A stretch of DNA of 64,000 nucleotides from JAJFJD01 sp965228695 (GCA_965228695.1 CBDDIB010000002.1:3968001-4032000); one strand, 5' to 3'. Counted from the stretch's first letter, positions 51,945 through 62,053 are shown. Notes: generated by a model not told the origin, from the sequence alone. Numbers and translations are program-made.

Positions 51945-53180
51945 ATGACCTTTTCGACCCTGTTCGCCGCCCCGATCGCCGCGATTCGAAGCCAGAGCCA
52001 GGCCTTCCAGGTGATCAGCGAGAACATCGCCAATTCCGTCACGCCGGGGTTCAAGGCGGCCGACACGCGGTTCAGCGAGGTTCTGACGCAAACGGTGGGG
52101 GATGCCTTCCCAAGCCTCGGCGGCATCCGGCCGACCATCTCGCATTTCATCAACAAGCAGGGCCTGCTCGAGCAGACCGGCAACGACCTCAACGTCGCGA
52201 TCAACGGCAACGGGTTCTTCGTCAGCAATACGGAACAGGACGGCTCCGGGGAATATCAGTTGAGCCGTGCGGGCGATTTCAGCGTCACCAGCGTGCCGAA
52301 CGGCGCCGCGGAGGAAGCGTACCTGATCGATACCACCGGAAACTTCGTGCTCGGCTGGCCGGCCAGCCCCGCCGGCACGTTCGCCGCGACGGACGACGTA
52401 TCGAGCCTGGAAGCCATCCGCGTCGATCCGGCGTCGGCACAATTCGATCCGGTCGCCACCACGGCGGCGGCGCTTCGCGCCGTCCTGCCGGCGAACGCGG
52501 CCACGGGCACCGTGCGCACCACATCGATTCCAGTGGTCGACAATCTGGGTGCGGTGAACAGCGTGGAACTGCAATTCACCAAGAACGCCGCGGCCAATAC
52601 CTGGGATTTGGCGGTCTCCAGCCCAACCGGGACGGTAACCGCAGGTGCTGCGGCAACGCTTACCTTCGACCCGGCCGGTGTCCTGGTGACGCCGACCTCG
52701 CAGGCGGTCGGATTGGACTTCGGCGCGGGCGGCGCCACGACGGTCGCGGTCGATTTGACCGGCATCAACGAGTTCGGCGGCAATTTCACCATCATCAACA
52801 CCACGCAGAACGGCATCGAGGCCGGAACGTTACAGTCTGTCTCCTTCGACGAGGACGGCATCCTGCAGGGGCTATTCTCGAACGGGCAGACGCGGGCGCT
52901 CTACAAGCTGCCGCTGGCCAGCGTGCGCAACCCGAACGAGTTGGCGTTGCGCAGCGGAACGCATTTCGCGCTGAGCGACGGCGCCGGCGATCTGCGGTTG
53001 TTCGAAGCGGATCTGACCAGCTTCGGCAGTTTCTCGCCCGGCGCGCTGGAACAGTCGACCACCGACATCGCGACCGAATTCAACAAGATGATCATCACGC
53101 AGCAGAGCTATTCGACCGCGGTCCAGGCCTACACCGCGATCGAGGAGATGGCGCAGGTCGCCACCCAGCTCAAACAGTAA
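51945..53180 (+). CDS. Flagellar hook/rod-type protein (FlgE-like)
   Basis: This is a 411-residue protein of the FlgE/FlgF/FlgG family. The N-terminal motif is NIANSVTPGFKAADTRFSEV, a central domain has VAINGNGFFVS, and the C-terminal helix carries TEFNKMIITQQSYSTAVQAYTAIEEMAQ. Length and a large middle domain favour hook protein FlgE. No other flagellar genes are adjacent, which is unusual. It ends at a strong terminator. Confidence 0.85.
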   Translation: MTFSTLFAAPIAAIRSQSQAFQVISENIANSVTPGFKAADTRFSEVLTQTVGDAFPSLGGIRPTISHFINKQGLLEQTGNDLNVAINGNGFFVSNTEQDGSGEYQLSRAGDFSVTSVPNGAAEEAYLIDTTGNFVLGWPASPAGTFAATDDVSSLEAIRVDPASAQFDPVATTAAALRAVLPANAATGTVRTTSIPVVDNLGAVNSVELQFTKNAAANTWDLAVSSPTGTVTAGAAATLTFDPAGVLVTPTSQAVGLDFGAGGATTVAVDLTGINEFGGNFTIINTTQNGIEAGTLQSVSFDEDGILQGLFSNGQTRALYKLPLASVRNPNELALRSGTHFALSDGAGDLRLFEADLTSFGSFSPGALEQSTTDIATEFNKMIITQQSYSTAVQAYTAIEEMAQVATQLKQ

Positions 53181-53224
53181 TTTCGTGCAGGCGAGTGCAT
53201 CCTGCACCTGCCTCCTCCCCAACT

Positions 53225-53255
53225 CCGGCGGGTTTCACGACCCGCCGGTTTTTTT
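53225..53255 (+). terminator. Terminator after the flagellar gene
   Basis: A perfect 9-bp stem (53225-53233 with 53240-53248), a six-base loop and a seven-T run. Confidence 0.95.
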
Positions 53256-53271
53256 GGCTCGGAGCGCCGGA

Positions 53272-55047
53272 TCAGTCTTGGACGGCCCCGTCGTCGATGA
53301 TGAACTGGACCGATTCGCGGCCCTGCCAGCGGTCTATCTTGATCTGTCCGGCCAGATGCATCGGCAGGCCGGTCGACTTCAGCAGCGCATCGCCGAGCGG
53401 CTCGCCGACCGCGCGGAAAGCGATCGCCTTCAGCCGCCCTCTGCCCTCGCCGCCCAGGAAGCAGCGCACGTGGTTGGCCCCCACCACATCGGCGTTCAGA
53501 ACCCGCGCCGACGGCAAGGCGAACCGCGGCCGTGCGTTGCCGGCCCCGAACGGGGCCAGCCGCTCCATCGCCTGCACCAAATCGATGCTCGCCCCCGCCG
53601 CATCCAACGCGCCGTCGAGGCGGAGGTTCGGCGTCAGACCGTCCGGGCCGGCGTCGCTGGCGATACGGTCCGACAAAAAGGCGCGAAAGGCGTCTTCCTT
53701 GTCCTGGGCCACGGTAAAGCCCGCCGCCATCTTGTGCCCGCCGCCGTTCAGCAACAGATCGGACTGGCGCGCCGCGATGACGGCCGCCCCGAGGTCGACG
53801 CCGCGCACCGACCGGCCCGACCCTTTGCCCAGCCCGTCTTCCATCGCCACGACGCAGGCCGGGCGGTTGTACCGTTCGCGCAGGCGCCCGGCGACGATGC
53901 CGATCACGCCCGGATGCCAGTCCGCCGAGGAGGCATACACCAATCCGTCGGTCATGCCGGCGCGTTCGACCTGTTCGATCGCCTGCTCCAGGCACGCGGT
54001 CTCGATGGCCCGGCGTTCCTGGTTATAGGCATCGAGCCGGATGGCGTAGGCCTGGGCCTCTTCGATACTGGAGGTGCTCAACAACGCCGCGCCGAGCCAG
54101 GACTCGCCGACCCGTCCGCCGGCATTGACCCGCGGGCCGAGCAGGAAACCGGCGTGATAGGCGTCCAGCGTCTCGTTGATGCCCGCCACGTCGGCCAGCG
54201 CGGCGATCCCGGCATTGCCCCGGCGGCCCATCACCTTGAGACCCTGGGTCACCAGCGTGCGGTTGAGGCCGTTCAGCGGCACCACGTCGCACACGGTGCC
54301 GAGGGCAACCAGATCGAGCCACTGCAGCAGATTCGGCTCCTCGCGCTCGGCGTACCATCCGGCATCGCGCAGCGCCCGATTGACCGCGACCACCAGCAGG
54401 AACGCCACGCCGACCGCGGCCAGCGCGCCATGCGGGCTGTCGTCGTCCAGGCGGTTGGGATTGACCACCGCCGCGGCCACCGGCAAGCGGGGTTCGGCCA
54501 CGTGATGATCGACGACGACGACGTCCAACCCTTCCTGCGCCGCCCCTTCGAGCGGCTCGAAGGCGGTGATGCCGCAGTCGACCGTGATCACCACGGCGGC
54601 GCCCCGGTTCCGCAACTCCAACAGACCCGGCAGGTTCGGCCCATAGCCTTCCCGCATCCGGTCGGGGATGTAGATTTCGGTCCGCGCGCCCACGGCATTG
54701 AAGAACCGCTGCAGCAAGGCCGACGACGTGGCGCCGTCCACGTCGTAGTCGCCGAAGATGCCGATCACCTCGCCGCCCTGCACCGCCGCGGCCAGCCGAT
54801 CCGCCGCCGCATTCATGTCCTTCAGATGCGACGGATCCGGCAGATGATGCTTCAGGACCGGATTGAGAAAGTCTTCGGCGTTGTCGACGTCGATGCCGCG
54901 GGCCGCCATCAGCCGGCCGACGATTTCCGGCAGGCCGTAGCGCTGCGCCAGCGCGAGCCCGGTCCGGTCATCGACCTCGGGCAGTTCCCATCGGTTGCCG
55001 CGCAGGGATTTCTCGACGCCGAGAAATGCCGGCGCCATCGGCGTCAC
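53272..55047 (-). CDS. recJ: Single-stranded-DNA-specific exonuclease RecJ
   Basis: This is a 591-residue RecJ, a 5'-3' exonuclease used in recombination and mismatch repair. The DHH phosphoesterase motifs are GDYDVDG (D100, D102, D104) and DHH at D180-H182; the DHHA1 domain with GGHKMAAGFTV is in the second half. The GTG at 55047 overlaps the stop of glpX (GTGA), so the genes are coupled; an ATG lies at 55038. Confidence 0.95.
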   Translation of the reverse strand: MTPMAPAFLGVEKSLRGNRWELPEVDDRTGLALAQRYGLPEIVGRLMAARGIDVDNAEDFLNPVLKHHLPDPSHLKDMNAAADRLAAAVQGGEVIGIFGDYDVDGATSSALLQRFFNAVGARTEIYIPDRMREGYGPNLPGLLELRNRGAAVVITVDCGITAFEPLEGAAQEGLDVVVVDHHVAEPRLPVAAAVVNPNRLDDDSPHGALAAVGVAFLLVVAVNRALRDAGWYAEREEPNLLQWLDLVALGTVCDVVPLNGLNRTLVTQGLKVMGRRGNAGIAALADVAGINETLDAYHAGFLLGPRVNAGGRVGESWLGAALLSTSSIEEAQAYAIRLDAYNQERRAIETACLEQAIEQVERAGMTDGLVYASSADWHPGVIGIVAGRLRERYNRPACVVAMEDGLGKGSGRSVRGVDLGAAVIAARQSDLLLNGGGHKMAAGFTVAQDKEDAFRAFLSDRIASDAGPDGLTPNLRLDGALDAAGASIDLVQAMERLAPFGAGNARPRFALPSARVLNADVVGANHVRCFLGGEGRGRLKAIAFRAVGEPLGDALLKSTGLPMHLAGQIKIDRWQGRESVQFIIDDGAVQD

Positions 55048-56030
55048 CCTTTCGGTCCCGCCCAGGTTTTCCGGTCGAAATTATGCGTCGCCGAAATCTG
55101 CCGGACGGTGCCGGTCTTGGAGCGCATGACCATCGAGTGGGTCTCGGCTCCGCCGGAAAACGTGCGGACGCCCTTCAGCATCGTGCCGTCGGTAACACCG
55201 GTGGCCGCGAACATGACGTCGCCTTTGGCGAGATCGAGCAGATCGTATTTGCGGTCGAAATCCTCGATTCCGCAATTCACCGCACGCTGACGCTCGTCGT
55301 CGTTGCGGAACAGCAGACGCCCCTGGAACTGGCCGCCGATGCAACGCAGCGCCGCCGCCGCCAATACGCCTTCGGGTGCGCCGCCGCTGCCGATGTAGAT
55401 GTCGATGCCGCTGCCGGGCTGCGCCGTGGCGATGACGCCGGACACGTCGCCATCCGAAATGAGCTGGATGCGGGCGCCGGCATCGCGCACCGCCTTGATC
55501 AGATCCGCGTGGCGCGGCCGGTCGAGGATGCAGACGACGATGTCGTTGATGCTCTTGCCCAAGGCTTCGGCCAAGGCGGCCAGATTGTCGCCGGGCGTGT
55601 TGTCCAGATCGACCACGCCGGCCGGCAATCCGCCGCCGACGCCGATCTTGTCCATGTAGACGTCGGGCGAATTCAGGAAATTGCCCTTCTCCGCCATCGC
55701 GATCACGGCCATGGCATTGGTCCCGCCCTTGGCGGTGATCGTGGTGCCTTCGAGCGGATCGAGCGCGATATCGATCTCCGGCCCGTCGCCTCGTCCAACC
55801 TCCTCGCCGATATAGAGCATGGGGGCCTCGTCGCGCTCGCCCTCGCCGATCACTACGGTTCCCTGGATGTCGAGACCGTTAAGCGCCTCGCGCATGGCGT
55901 CGACCGCCGCCTGGTCCGCCGACTTCTCGTCGCCGCGCCCCATCCATTTCGAGGCCGCCAGCGCCGCCGCTTCGGTCACCCGAACCGCTTCCAGCGCAAG
56001 ATTTCGCTCCATGATCGCCGATGTCGCCAT
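55044..56030 (-). CDS. glpX: Fructose-1,6-bisphosphatase class II
   Basis: This is a 328-residue GlpX, a class II fructose-1,6-bisphosphatase for gluconeogenesis (or seduheptulose bisphosphatase in the Calvin cycle). Metal-binding blocks are VVIGEGERDEAPML, DIALDPLEGTTI and GSGGAPEGVLAAAALR. It follows hom and overlaps recJ. The order alaC-type aminotransferase, hom, glpX, recJ is common in Alphaproteobacteria. Confidence 0.96.
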   Translation of the reverse strand: MATSAIMERNLALEAVRVTEAAALAASKWMGRGDEKSADQAAVDAMREALNGLDIQGTVVIGEGERDEAPMLYIGEEVGRGDGPEIDIALDPLEGTTITAKGGTNAMAVIAMAEKGNFLNSPDVYMDKIGVGGGLPAGVVDLDNTPGDNLAALAEALGKSINDIVVCILDRPRHADLIKAVRDAGARIQLISDGDVSGVIATAQPGSGIDIYIGSGGAPEGVLAAAALRCIGGQFQGRLLFRNDDERQRAVNCGIEDFDRKYDLLDLAKGDVMFAATGVTDGTMLKGVRTFSGGAETHSMVMRSKTGTVRQISATHNFDRKTWAGPKG

Positions 56031-56092
56031 AGTCTCGTCCTACCCCAATTCCTGCCAATCCACTATCCGTTGCCGCCCCTCGTCACGAAGGC

Positions 56093-57385
56093 TTACGGCC
56101 GTTCTATTCTTATCACACAGGGCCGTTCATGCACTGCATCCAATCGGGCTATAGCGTCGACGGCGCCCATCATCGAGGATTCGCGCGTCTCGTGCGTGGT
56201 CAGCACCACCGGCACCGCCTCGGTTGCCGAGCGCGCCCGCTGAATCACCGCTTCCATCGAAATTTCGTGGTCGCGCAGGATTGCCGCCACGTCCGCGAAG
56301 ACCCCCGGCTTATCGTACACCATCAATCTTACATAATATGGACCGACATGCCGTTCCATCGGCGCCGCGGGAATCTCGGCCAATTGTGCCACCGGCACGC
56401 CGAAGGTCGGGGTGCGGCGGTCACTGGCGATATCGACGATATCGCCGACGACCGCCGATGCGGTCGGCCCCGCGCCGGCGCCGCGCCCTTCCAGCACCGT
56501 CGTGCCGGCGAAATCGCTCTCTGATTCGACCGCGTTCAAGACCCCCTCGACGGAGGCGATCGGCGAACCGAGCGGCACCATCGCCGGATGCACCCGTTGC
56601 TGCAGGCCCTCGTCGGTGACCTCGGCCGTGCCCAACAGCTTGATCCGATACCCGAGTTCCTCGGCATGGGCGATGTCTTCGGCCGTGATCTGACGGATGC
56701 CCTCGACATGCACGCCGTCGAAATCGACTTTGTTGCCGAAGGCGAGGCCGGCCAGGATCGCCAGCTTATGGGCCGTATCGACGCCGTCGATATCGAAACT
56801 CGGGTCGGCTTCGGCGAAGCCCAGTTCCTGGGCCTCAGCCAACACGTCGCCAAAATCGCGCCCGGTCTCCCGCATCGTCGTCAGGATATAGTTGCAAGTA
56901 CCGTTAAGAATGCCGTGCAATCGGCTGATACGATTGCCGGAAAGCCCCTCACGCATTGCGCGGATGACGGGGATGGCCCCGGCCACCGCCGCTTCATAGG
57001 CGAGTGTGACACCGACTTCTTCCGCGGCCTCGGCCAACGCCGTTCCGTGCAGGGCAATCAACGCCTTGTTGGCGGTCACCACGTGGCGGCCAGCCGCAAG
57101 GGCCGCCTCGGTCGCTTCCCTGGCCTTACCGTCGCTGCCGCCGATCAGCTCGACGACCACGTCGGCATCGGCCTGCGCCGCCATCGCCGCGGCATCGTCG
57201 AACCATTGATAGGGCGACAGATCGACGCCCCGGTCGCGCGCACGGTCGCGGGCGGAGACGGCGGTCACCCGCAGGGGCCGGCCGCACCGTTGAGTCAGCA
57301 GGCTTTCCTGCGCCGACAGCAGTTCCAGCGTACCGACGCCGACCGTGCCGAGGCCGGCGATCGCGAGTTTGAGGGGATCGGTCAT
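56093..57385 (-). CDS. hom: Homoserine dehydrogenase
   Basis: This is a 430-residue homoserine dehydrogenase (aspartate family pathway to Thr and Met). The NAD(P)-binding motif GLGTVGVG lies at 11-18, the catalytic domain has GILNGTCNYILTTM and AEADPSFDIDGVDTAHKLAI, and a C-terminal ACT domain (from about 350) allows allosteric control. The ATG at 57385 overlaps the stop of the upstream aminotransferase gene. Confidence 0.96.
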   Translation of the reverse strand: MTDPLKLAIAGLGTVGVGTLELLSAQESLLTQRCGRPLRVTAVSARDRARDRGVDLSPYQWFDDAAAMAAQADADVVVELIGGSDGKAREATEAALAAGRHVVTANKALIALHGTALAEAAEEVGVTLAYEAAVAGAIPVIRAMREGLSGNRISRLHGILNGTCNYILTTMRETGRDFGDVLAEAQELGFAEADPSFDIDGVDTAHKLAILAGLAFGNKVDFDGVHVEGIRQITAEDIAHAEELGYRIKLLGTAEVTDEGLQQRVHPAMVPLGSPIASVEGVLNAVESESDFAGTTVLEGRGAGAGPTASAVVGDIVDIASDRRTPTFGVPVAQLAEIPAAPMERHVGPYYVRLMVYDKPGVFADVAAILRDHEISMEAVIQRARSATEAVPVVLTTHETRESSMMGAVDAIARLDAVHERPCVIRIERP

Positions 57386-58620
57386 TCTGCCACCGCCCGG
57401 CTTTCCCGCGTTTCCAGATGGCGGTCCGTATCGGCGAGGAACGCCTTGATGTTGCGCACGGCCTGCCGGATCCGCTGTGGATTCTCGACCAAGGCCAAAC
57501 GGCAATGATCTTCACCATGCTCACCGAACCCGACGCCGGGCGACACCGCCACGTTCGCCTCCTCCAGCAGCAGCTTGGAGAATTCGAGCGATCCGATGCC
57601 CGTAAATGCCGGCGGTACCGGCGCCCAGGCGAACATCGTCGCTTGCGGGCTCGGCACGTCCCATCCCGCGCCGGAAAGACCTTCGATCAATACGTCGCGG
57701 CGGTCGCGATAGACCTGCCGGATCTCGTCCACACAATCCTGCGGCCCGTTGAGCGCGGCGGTTGCCGCCACCTGGATCGGCGTGAACGCGCCATAATCCA
57801 GGTAAGACTTCACCCGCGCCAAGGCGCCGATGAGCTGCGCGTTGCCGGCGGCGAATCCCATCCGCCAACCCGGCATTGAATAGGTCTTGCTGAGCGACGT
57901 GAACTCCACCGCGATCTCGCGCGCTTTCGGAACTTGCAGGATCGAGGGCGGCGGATTGTCGTCGTCGTAGTAGATCTCCGCGTAGGCCAGGTCGGAAAGG
58001 ATGTAGATGCCGTGAAAGCGGCAGAAGTCGACCACTTCCTCGTAGAAATCCAGATCGACGACCTCGGCGGTGGGATTCGACGGAAAATTCAGCACGACGG
58101 CCATCGGCTTCGGAATCGAGTGAACAACGGCCCGTTCGAGCGCGGCCATGAATTCGACCCGCGCTTCAAGGCTGGCGGCATAGGCCGGCAAATGCCGGAC
58201 CGCCGCGCCCGCGATGATGAAGCCGAACGCATGAATTGGATAGCTCGGGTTGGGCGACAGAACCACGTCGCCCGGGCTGGTGATCGCCTGCGCCAAGTTG
58301 GCGAGCCCTTCCTTCGAGCCTAGCGTCGCGACGACCTCCGTCTCCGGGTCGACGGTCACGCCGAAGCGACGCTCGTAATAGGCCGACAGCGCGCGGCGCA
58401 GACCGGGGATGCCCTTGCTGTTCGAATAGCGGTGCGTCCGCGGGTTACGAACGGATTCCACCAGTTTCTCGACGATATGATTCGGGGTCGGCGAATCCGG
58501 GTTGCCCATGCCGAAATCGATGATGTCCTTGCCGGCGGCCCGCGCGGCGGCCTTCATCGCGTTGACTTCGGTGAACACGTAGGGCGGCAGGCGCTTGATG
58601 CGATAAAAGGTTTCGTCCAT
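57382..58620 (-). CDS. alaC: Class I/II aminotransferase (AlaC/LL-DAP aminotransferase-like)
   Basis: This is a 412-residue PLP aminotransferase. The PLP Lys is K245 in SLSKTYSMPGWRMGF, and the substrate region reads SNPTAEVVDLDFYEEVVDF. Closest known members are AlaC-type alanine aminotransferases. The stop overlaps hom by four bases, giving an alaC-hom-glpX-recJ operon in the minus direction. AGGTTTTAGAG lies before the start. Confidence 0.9.
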   Translation of the reverse strand: MDETFYRIKRLPPYVFTEVNAMKAAARAAGKDIIDFGMGNPDSPTPNHIVEKLVESVRNPRTHRYSNSKGIPGLRRALSAYYERRFGVTVDPETEVVATLGSKEGLANLAQAITSPGDVVLSPNPSYPIHAFGFIIAGAAVRHLPAYAASLEARVEFMAALERAVVHSIPKPMAVVLNFPSNPTAEVVDLDFYEEVVDFCRFHGIYILSDLAYAEIYYDDDNPPPSILQVPKAREIAVEFTSLSKTYSMPGWRMGFAAGNAQLIGALARVKSYLDYGAFTPIQVAATAALNGPQDCVDEIRQVYRDRRDVLIEGLSGAGWDVPSPQATMFAWAPVPPAFTGIGSLEFSKLLLEEANVAVSPGVGFGEHGEDHCRLALVENPQRIRQAVRNIKAFLADTDRHLETRESRAVAE

Positions 58621-58862
58621 CTCTAAAACCTTTCATTTCAGATAGTTGCCGGAGAAACCCTTTCGGCAACACGGCGGCGGAAACGTCCAATCCCGCCACG
58701 ACTCGGCGGCCCCGCAAATGCAGGAAAAGACGACGCGCCTATGTAACGGGAAGGCATCGCGGAGTCGATACCTAGTTGAGCCGCCAATCCCCTGCAATCC
58801 GGCGAAATTCGACGCCGACCCCGGATCGGACGAATTGATAAGGCCACGCGGGCCTCATCCGG

Positions 58863-60029
58863 TCATCCCCGGTCGTAATATTCCAGGTAGATTTCCGTCC
58901 GGCGGTTGCCCGCGGCGCCGTTCGGCGACGATTCCGAATAGATCGGGTTCCGGTCGCCTTCCGCGGTGACCTTCATCCGGTCGCGCGGAATGCCGGTGCG
59001 CAGAATGTGCGACGCGACGGCATTCGCCCGGTCGAGCGAAACCTTGTAGTTCACCACCTGCTGCCGTTCGCTGTAGCGATCCTGCGGCCCGACGCTCGAA
59101 TGGCCGATAACGCGCAACGTACCGCCGGTCCGGCGCGCCATGTCGGCGACCTGCTGGATGACCCGCCGATCGGTTTCCGACAGGTTGGACGATCCGCTAA
59201 GGAAATAGATCGTCGCGACCTGGACCGTCTTCAGGACGCCCTGGTCGAGCGGCGTGGTCGGCGACGGTGCGGCTTGCTGGCGCGGTTGAACCGCGGCGGT
59301 GCGCGGGCCGGTCCGGCTAACCGGGGCGCTTTGCGCGGATCGCGGTACCGGCGGGCTGATGCGGGCGACCTGCTCCGGAATCACGCGGGGCGTCGATCCG
59401 GGTGCCGGGACGGCGGTGCCGGCGGCGGCACGGCCCGGCGGGGCGACGCGGGGCACGGCAGTACCCGCGGGAACGGCCGGCGCTGCGGCTGTCCGGTCGT
59501 TGGCACGGGACGAATCCGGTTGGCGGGCAAACGGCACGGCGACCGGCGCCGGCGGCGGCGCGGTCCGCGCGCGTAACTGCTGGTCCGTATACTGGGCGTT
59601 CTGCGTATCCGCGACCAACCCCTCGCGCACCGCTTGCCGGTCGCGCGCGGCACGCTTCGATGCCTGCGCCTTCGGGCGTTCGGGAACCGACGACAGCTTG
59701 GGATAAGCACCGGATTGCGCGGTGTCGGCTTGCGCCAGCTCGCCCCGCGCGCGAGCCGAATTGGTTTTGGAGCGGACCTTCGCGCGCTGATGCTTCGCGG
59801 ACGCGGTGGTGGTGCCCACTTCGTCTTCATCGTCGCCGCCGAACCAATTGAACGGATTCAACGCGGTTCCGGCAGCGCTGAGGCCATCGGAAGTCGCTTC
59901 GCCGATGTCTTCCATCGTGCTGCACGCGCCGAGTAACAGGATCAGGCCGATACACCCGAACCGGGTCAATACCTTTCCGGCATCGACGCGGGTTTCCGCC
60001 TCTTCAAGGCGCAAATCCCCAGATTTCAT
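58863..60029 (-). CDS. OmpA-family lipoprotein
   Basis: This is a 388-residue protein. A basic/acidic N-terminus precedes a lipoprotein signal (FGCIGLILLLGAC, lipobox LGAC at about 37), a long Ala/Pro-rich linker (about 60-260) and a C-terminal OmpA peptidoglycan-binding domain (IYFLSGSSNLSETDRRVIQQ, VIGHSSVGPQDRYSERQQ, RIEIYLEY-like end). GGAGG lies ten bases before the ATG at 60029. It tethers the outer membrane to peptidoglycan. Confidence 0.85.
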   Translation of the reverse strand: MKSGDLRLEEAETRVDAGKVLTRFGCIGLILLLGACSTMEDIGEATSDGLSAAGTALNPFNWFGGDDEDEVGTTTASAKHQRAKVRSKTNSARARGELAQADTAQSGAYPKLSSVPERPKAQASKRAARDRQAVREGLVADTQNAQYTDQQLRARTAPPPAPVAVPFARQPDSSRANDRTAAAPAVPAGTAVPRVAPPGRAAAGTAVPAPGSTPRVIPEQVARISPPVPRSAQSAPVSRTGPRTAAVQPRQQAAPSPTTPLDQGVLKTVQVATIYFLSGSSNLSETDRRVIQQVADMARRTGGTLRVIGHSSVGPQDRYSERQQVVNYKVSLDRANAVASHILRTGIPRDRMKVTAEGDRNPIYSESSPNGAAGNRRTEIYLEYYDRG

Positions 60030-60137
60030 CTCACAAATACCTCCGCCGTTGGGCCTTTTTTGGCACAGCCCGGTGCACCCCATGCATCTTACGACATTTA
60101 TGGCATGACGATCAGCGCCCAATGGTGTAAGACAATT

Positions 60138-60154
60138 ATGCTGCATTGCAGCAT
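60138..60154. promoter_or_regulatory. PhaR-type operator upstream of phaC
   Basis: The 17-base inverted repeat ATGCTGCATTGCAGCAT contains CTGC-N3-GCAG, the known binding pattern of the PHB-responsive repressor PhaR in Paracoccus and Rhodobacter. It lies about 88 bases before the phaC start, in the gap between phaC and the lipoprotein gene. Confidence 0.75.
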
Positions 60155-60241
60155 CGTCTCAGGGCGCACAGTGCCTTCAAATAATTAACCTTTAGACCGT
60201 CATACTTTTCTTTTGCGGTCACCAAGTATAGGGAATGTAAT

Positions 60242-62053
60242 ATGGCCGATCAATCTGATATCGAGCCGAATATCCCCGATCCGGTTGAATATTCGCGCAA
60301 CATGGTGCGAATAGCGGAACAAAGTCAACAGCTGGTTGCTGACTTTCTGGCGCGCAATGCCGCGTCGGGAATGTCCCCACAGGCCAGCATGGCCGACCCG
60401 ATGAATGTCGGCGCCGCCTTCTTCGAGATGACCCGGCGGATGATGCAGGATCCGACCAAGATGGTCGAAGCCCAATTCGCGCTGTGGCAGGACTACATGT
60501 CGCTGTGGGAGAATACCGCCCGGCGCTTCTGGGGTCAGGAAACCGACCCGATGATCACGCCGGCGAAAGACGATTGGCGGTTCCGCGACGACGCATGGAC
60601 CGAAAACCATCTGTTCGATTACATCAAGCAGTCCTATCTGTTGAGCGCCCGTTGGATTCAGAACACGGTCGGCGAGGTCGAGGGACTGGACGACAAGACC
60701 GCCAAGAAGGTGGATTTTTATACCCGGCAGTTCGTCGATGCCCTGGCGCCCACGAATTTCGTGATGACCAATCCGGAAGTCCTGCGCGAGACGATCGAGA
60801 GCGGCGGCGAGAATCTGCTGAACGGACTGCGGAACCTGCTCGAGGACCTGGAGGCCGGCGAAGGCGAACTCAAGATCAAAATGGTCGATTCCGACGCCTT
60901 CGACGTCGGCAAGAACATCGCGGTCACCCCCGGCAAGGTGGTTTATCAGAACGACCTGGTGCAGCTGCTGCAGTTCGAGCCGACCACCAAGAAAGTCCAC
61001 AAGACTCCGTTGCTGATCATGCCGCCCTGGATCAACAAGTATTACATCCTGGATCTGCGGGAGAAGAATTCCTTCATCAAATGGGCGGTTTCCCAGGGCA
61101 TCACGGTGTTCTGCATCTCCTGGGTCAACCCGGACGAGAAACTCGCGAACAAGACCTTCGAGGACTACATCACCGAAGGGCCGCTGGACTGCCTCGCCGC
61201 CATCGAGAAGGCGACCGGCGAGAAGGACATCAACGTCATCGGCTACTGCCTCGGCGGGACGCTGCTGGCCAGCACGCTCGCCCATATGGCGGCGCGCAAG
61301 AAGAACCCGCAGAAGGTCAAGGCGGCCACTTTCTTCACCAGCATGGTCGACTTCACGGAGGCGGGCGAGCTTTCGGTATTCATCGACGAGGAACAACTCG
61401 CCTCGCTCGAGGAGCGCATGAACGAGCGCGGCTATCTCGAAGGCAGCGAGATGGCGACGACCTTCAACATGCTGCGCGCGAACGACCTGATCTGGTCCTT
61501 CGTCATCAACAACTACCTCAAGGGCAAGGATCCCTTCCCCTTCGACCTGCTGTATTGGAATTCCGATTCGACCCGTATGCCGGCAGCGATGCACAGCTAT
61601 TACCTGCGCAAGATGTATCTGGAGAACAAGCTGGTCGAACCGGGCGCGTTGAAGATGCTGGGCACGAAGATCGACCTCAGGAAGATCAAGACGCCGACCT
61701 TCATCCTGTCGACACGGGAAGACCACATCGCGCCGTGGAAATCCACCTATGCGGCCACGCAGCTCTATAAGGGAAAAATCAAGTTCTGCCTCGCGGCGTC
61801 CGGCCATATCGCCGGGGTGGTCAATCATCCGGACAGCGGAAAATACAGCCACTGGACCAACGACGAACTGCCGGAAGATCCGGACGAGTGGCTCGCCGGC
61901 GCGACCGAGCATCCCGGTTCCTGGTGGCCGAACTGGGCCAAATGGCTGAAGAAGTACGGTGGCGAACAGGTGCCCGCCCGCAAGCCCGGCGACGGCAAGC
62001 TCAAGGTGATCGAGGACGCGCCGGGCAGCTACGTTCAGGCCCGGCTGGCCTGA
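60242..62053 (+). CDS. phaC: Class I poly(R)-hydroxyalkanoic acid synthase
   Basis: This is a 603-residue class I PHA synthase that polymerises 3-hydroxyacyl-CoA into storage polymer granules. The lipase-like box GYCLGG places the catalytic Cys at C336, with D494 (STREDHIAPW) and H522 (SGHIAGVVN) completing the triad. Length and sequence match class I enzymes. The gene has a GGGAATGTAAT upstream region and the PhaR-type operator. It ends at the terminator at 62084. Confidence 0.97.
   Translation: MADQSDIEPNIPDPVEYSRNMVRIAEQSQQLVADFLARNAASGMSPQASMADPMNVGAAFFEMTRRMMQDPTKMVEAQFALWQDYMSLWENTARRFWGQETDPMITPAKDDWRFRDDAWTENHLFDYIKQSYLLSARWIQNTVGEVEGLDDKTAKKVDFYTRQFVDALAPTNFVMTNPEVLRETIESGGENLLNGLRNLLEDLEAGEGELKIKMVDSDAFDVGKNIAVTPGKVVYQNDLVQLLQFEPTTKKVHKTPLLIMPPWINKYYILDLREKNSFIKWAVSQGITVFCISWVNPDEKLANKTFEDYITEGPLDCLAAIEKATGEKDINVIGYCLGGTLLASTLAHMAARKKNPQKVKAATFFTSMVDFTEAGELSVFIDEEQLASLEERMNERGYLEGSEMATTFNMLRANDLIWSFVINNYLKGKDPFPFDLLYWNSDSTRMPAAMHSYYLRKMYLENKLVEPGALKMLGTKIDLRKIKTPTFILSTREDHIAPWKSTYAATQLYKGKIKFCLAASGHIAGVVNHPDSGKYSHWTNDELPEDPDEWLAGATEHPGSWWPNWAKWLKKYGGEQVPARKPGDGKLKVIEDAPGSYVQARLA

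Noticed and set aside
51683..54028. A 781-codon plus-strand frame
   Set aside because: It runs across the hook-type gene in another frame and into recJ on the opposite strand. Its Arg/Pro/Ala-rich composition is a shadow of high-GC codon bias.
53185..55290. A 701-codon plus-strand frame
   Set aside because: It is antisense to recJ and glpX, which have full catalytic motifs on the minus strand.
60200..61912. A 570-codon minus-strand frame
   Set aside because: It is antisense to phaC, whose triad and length are complete.
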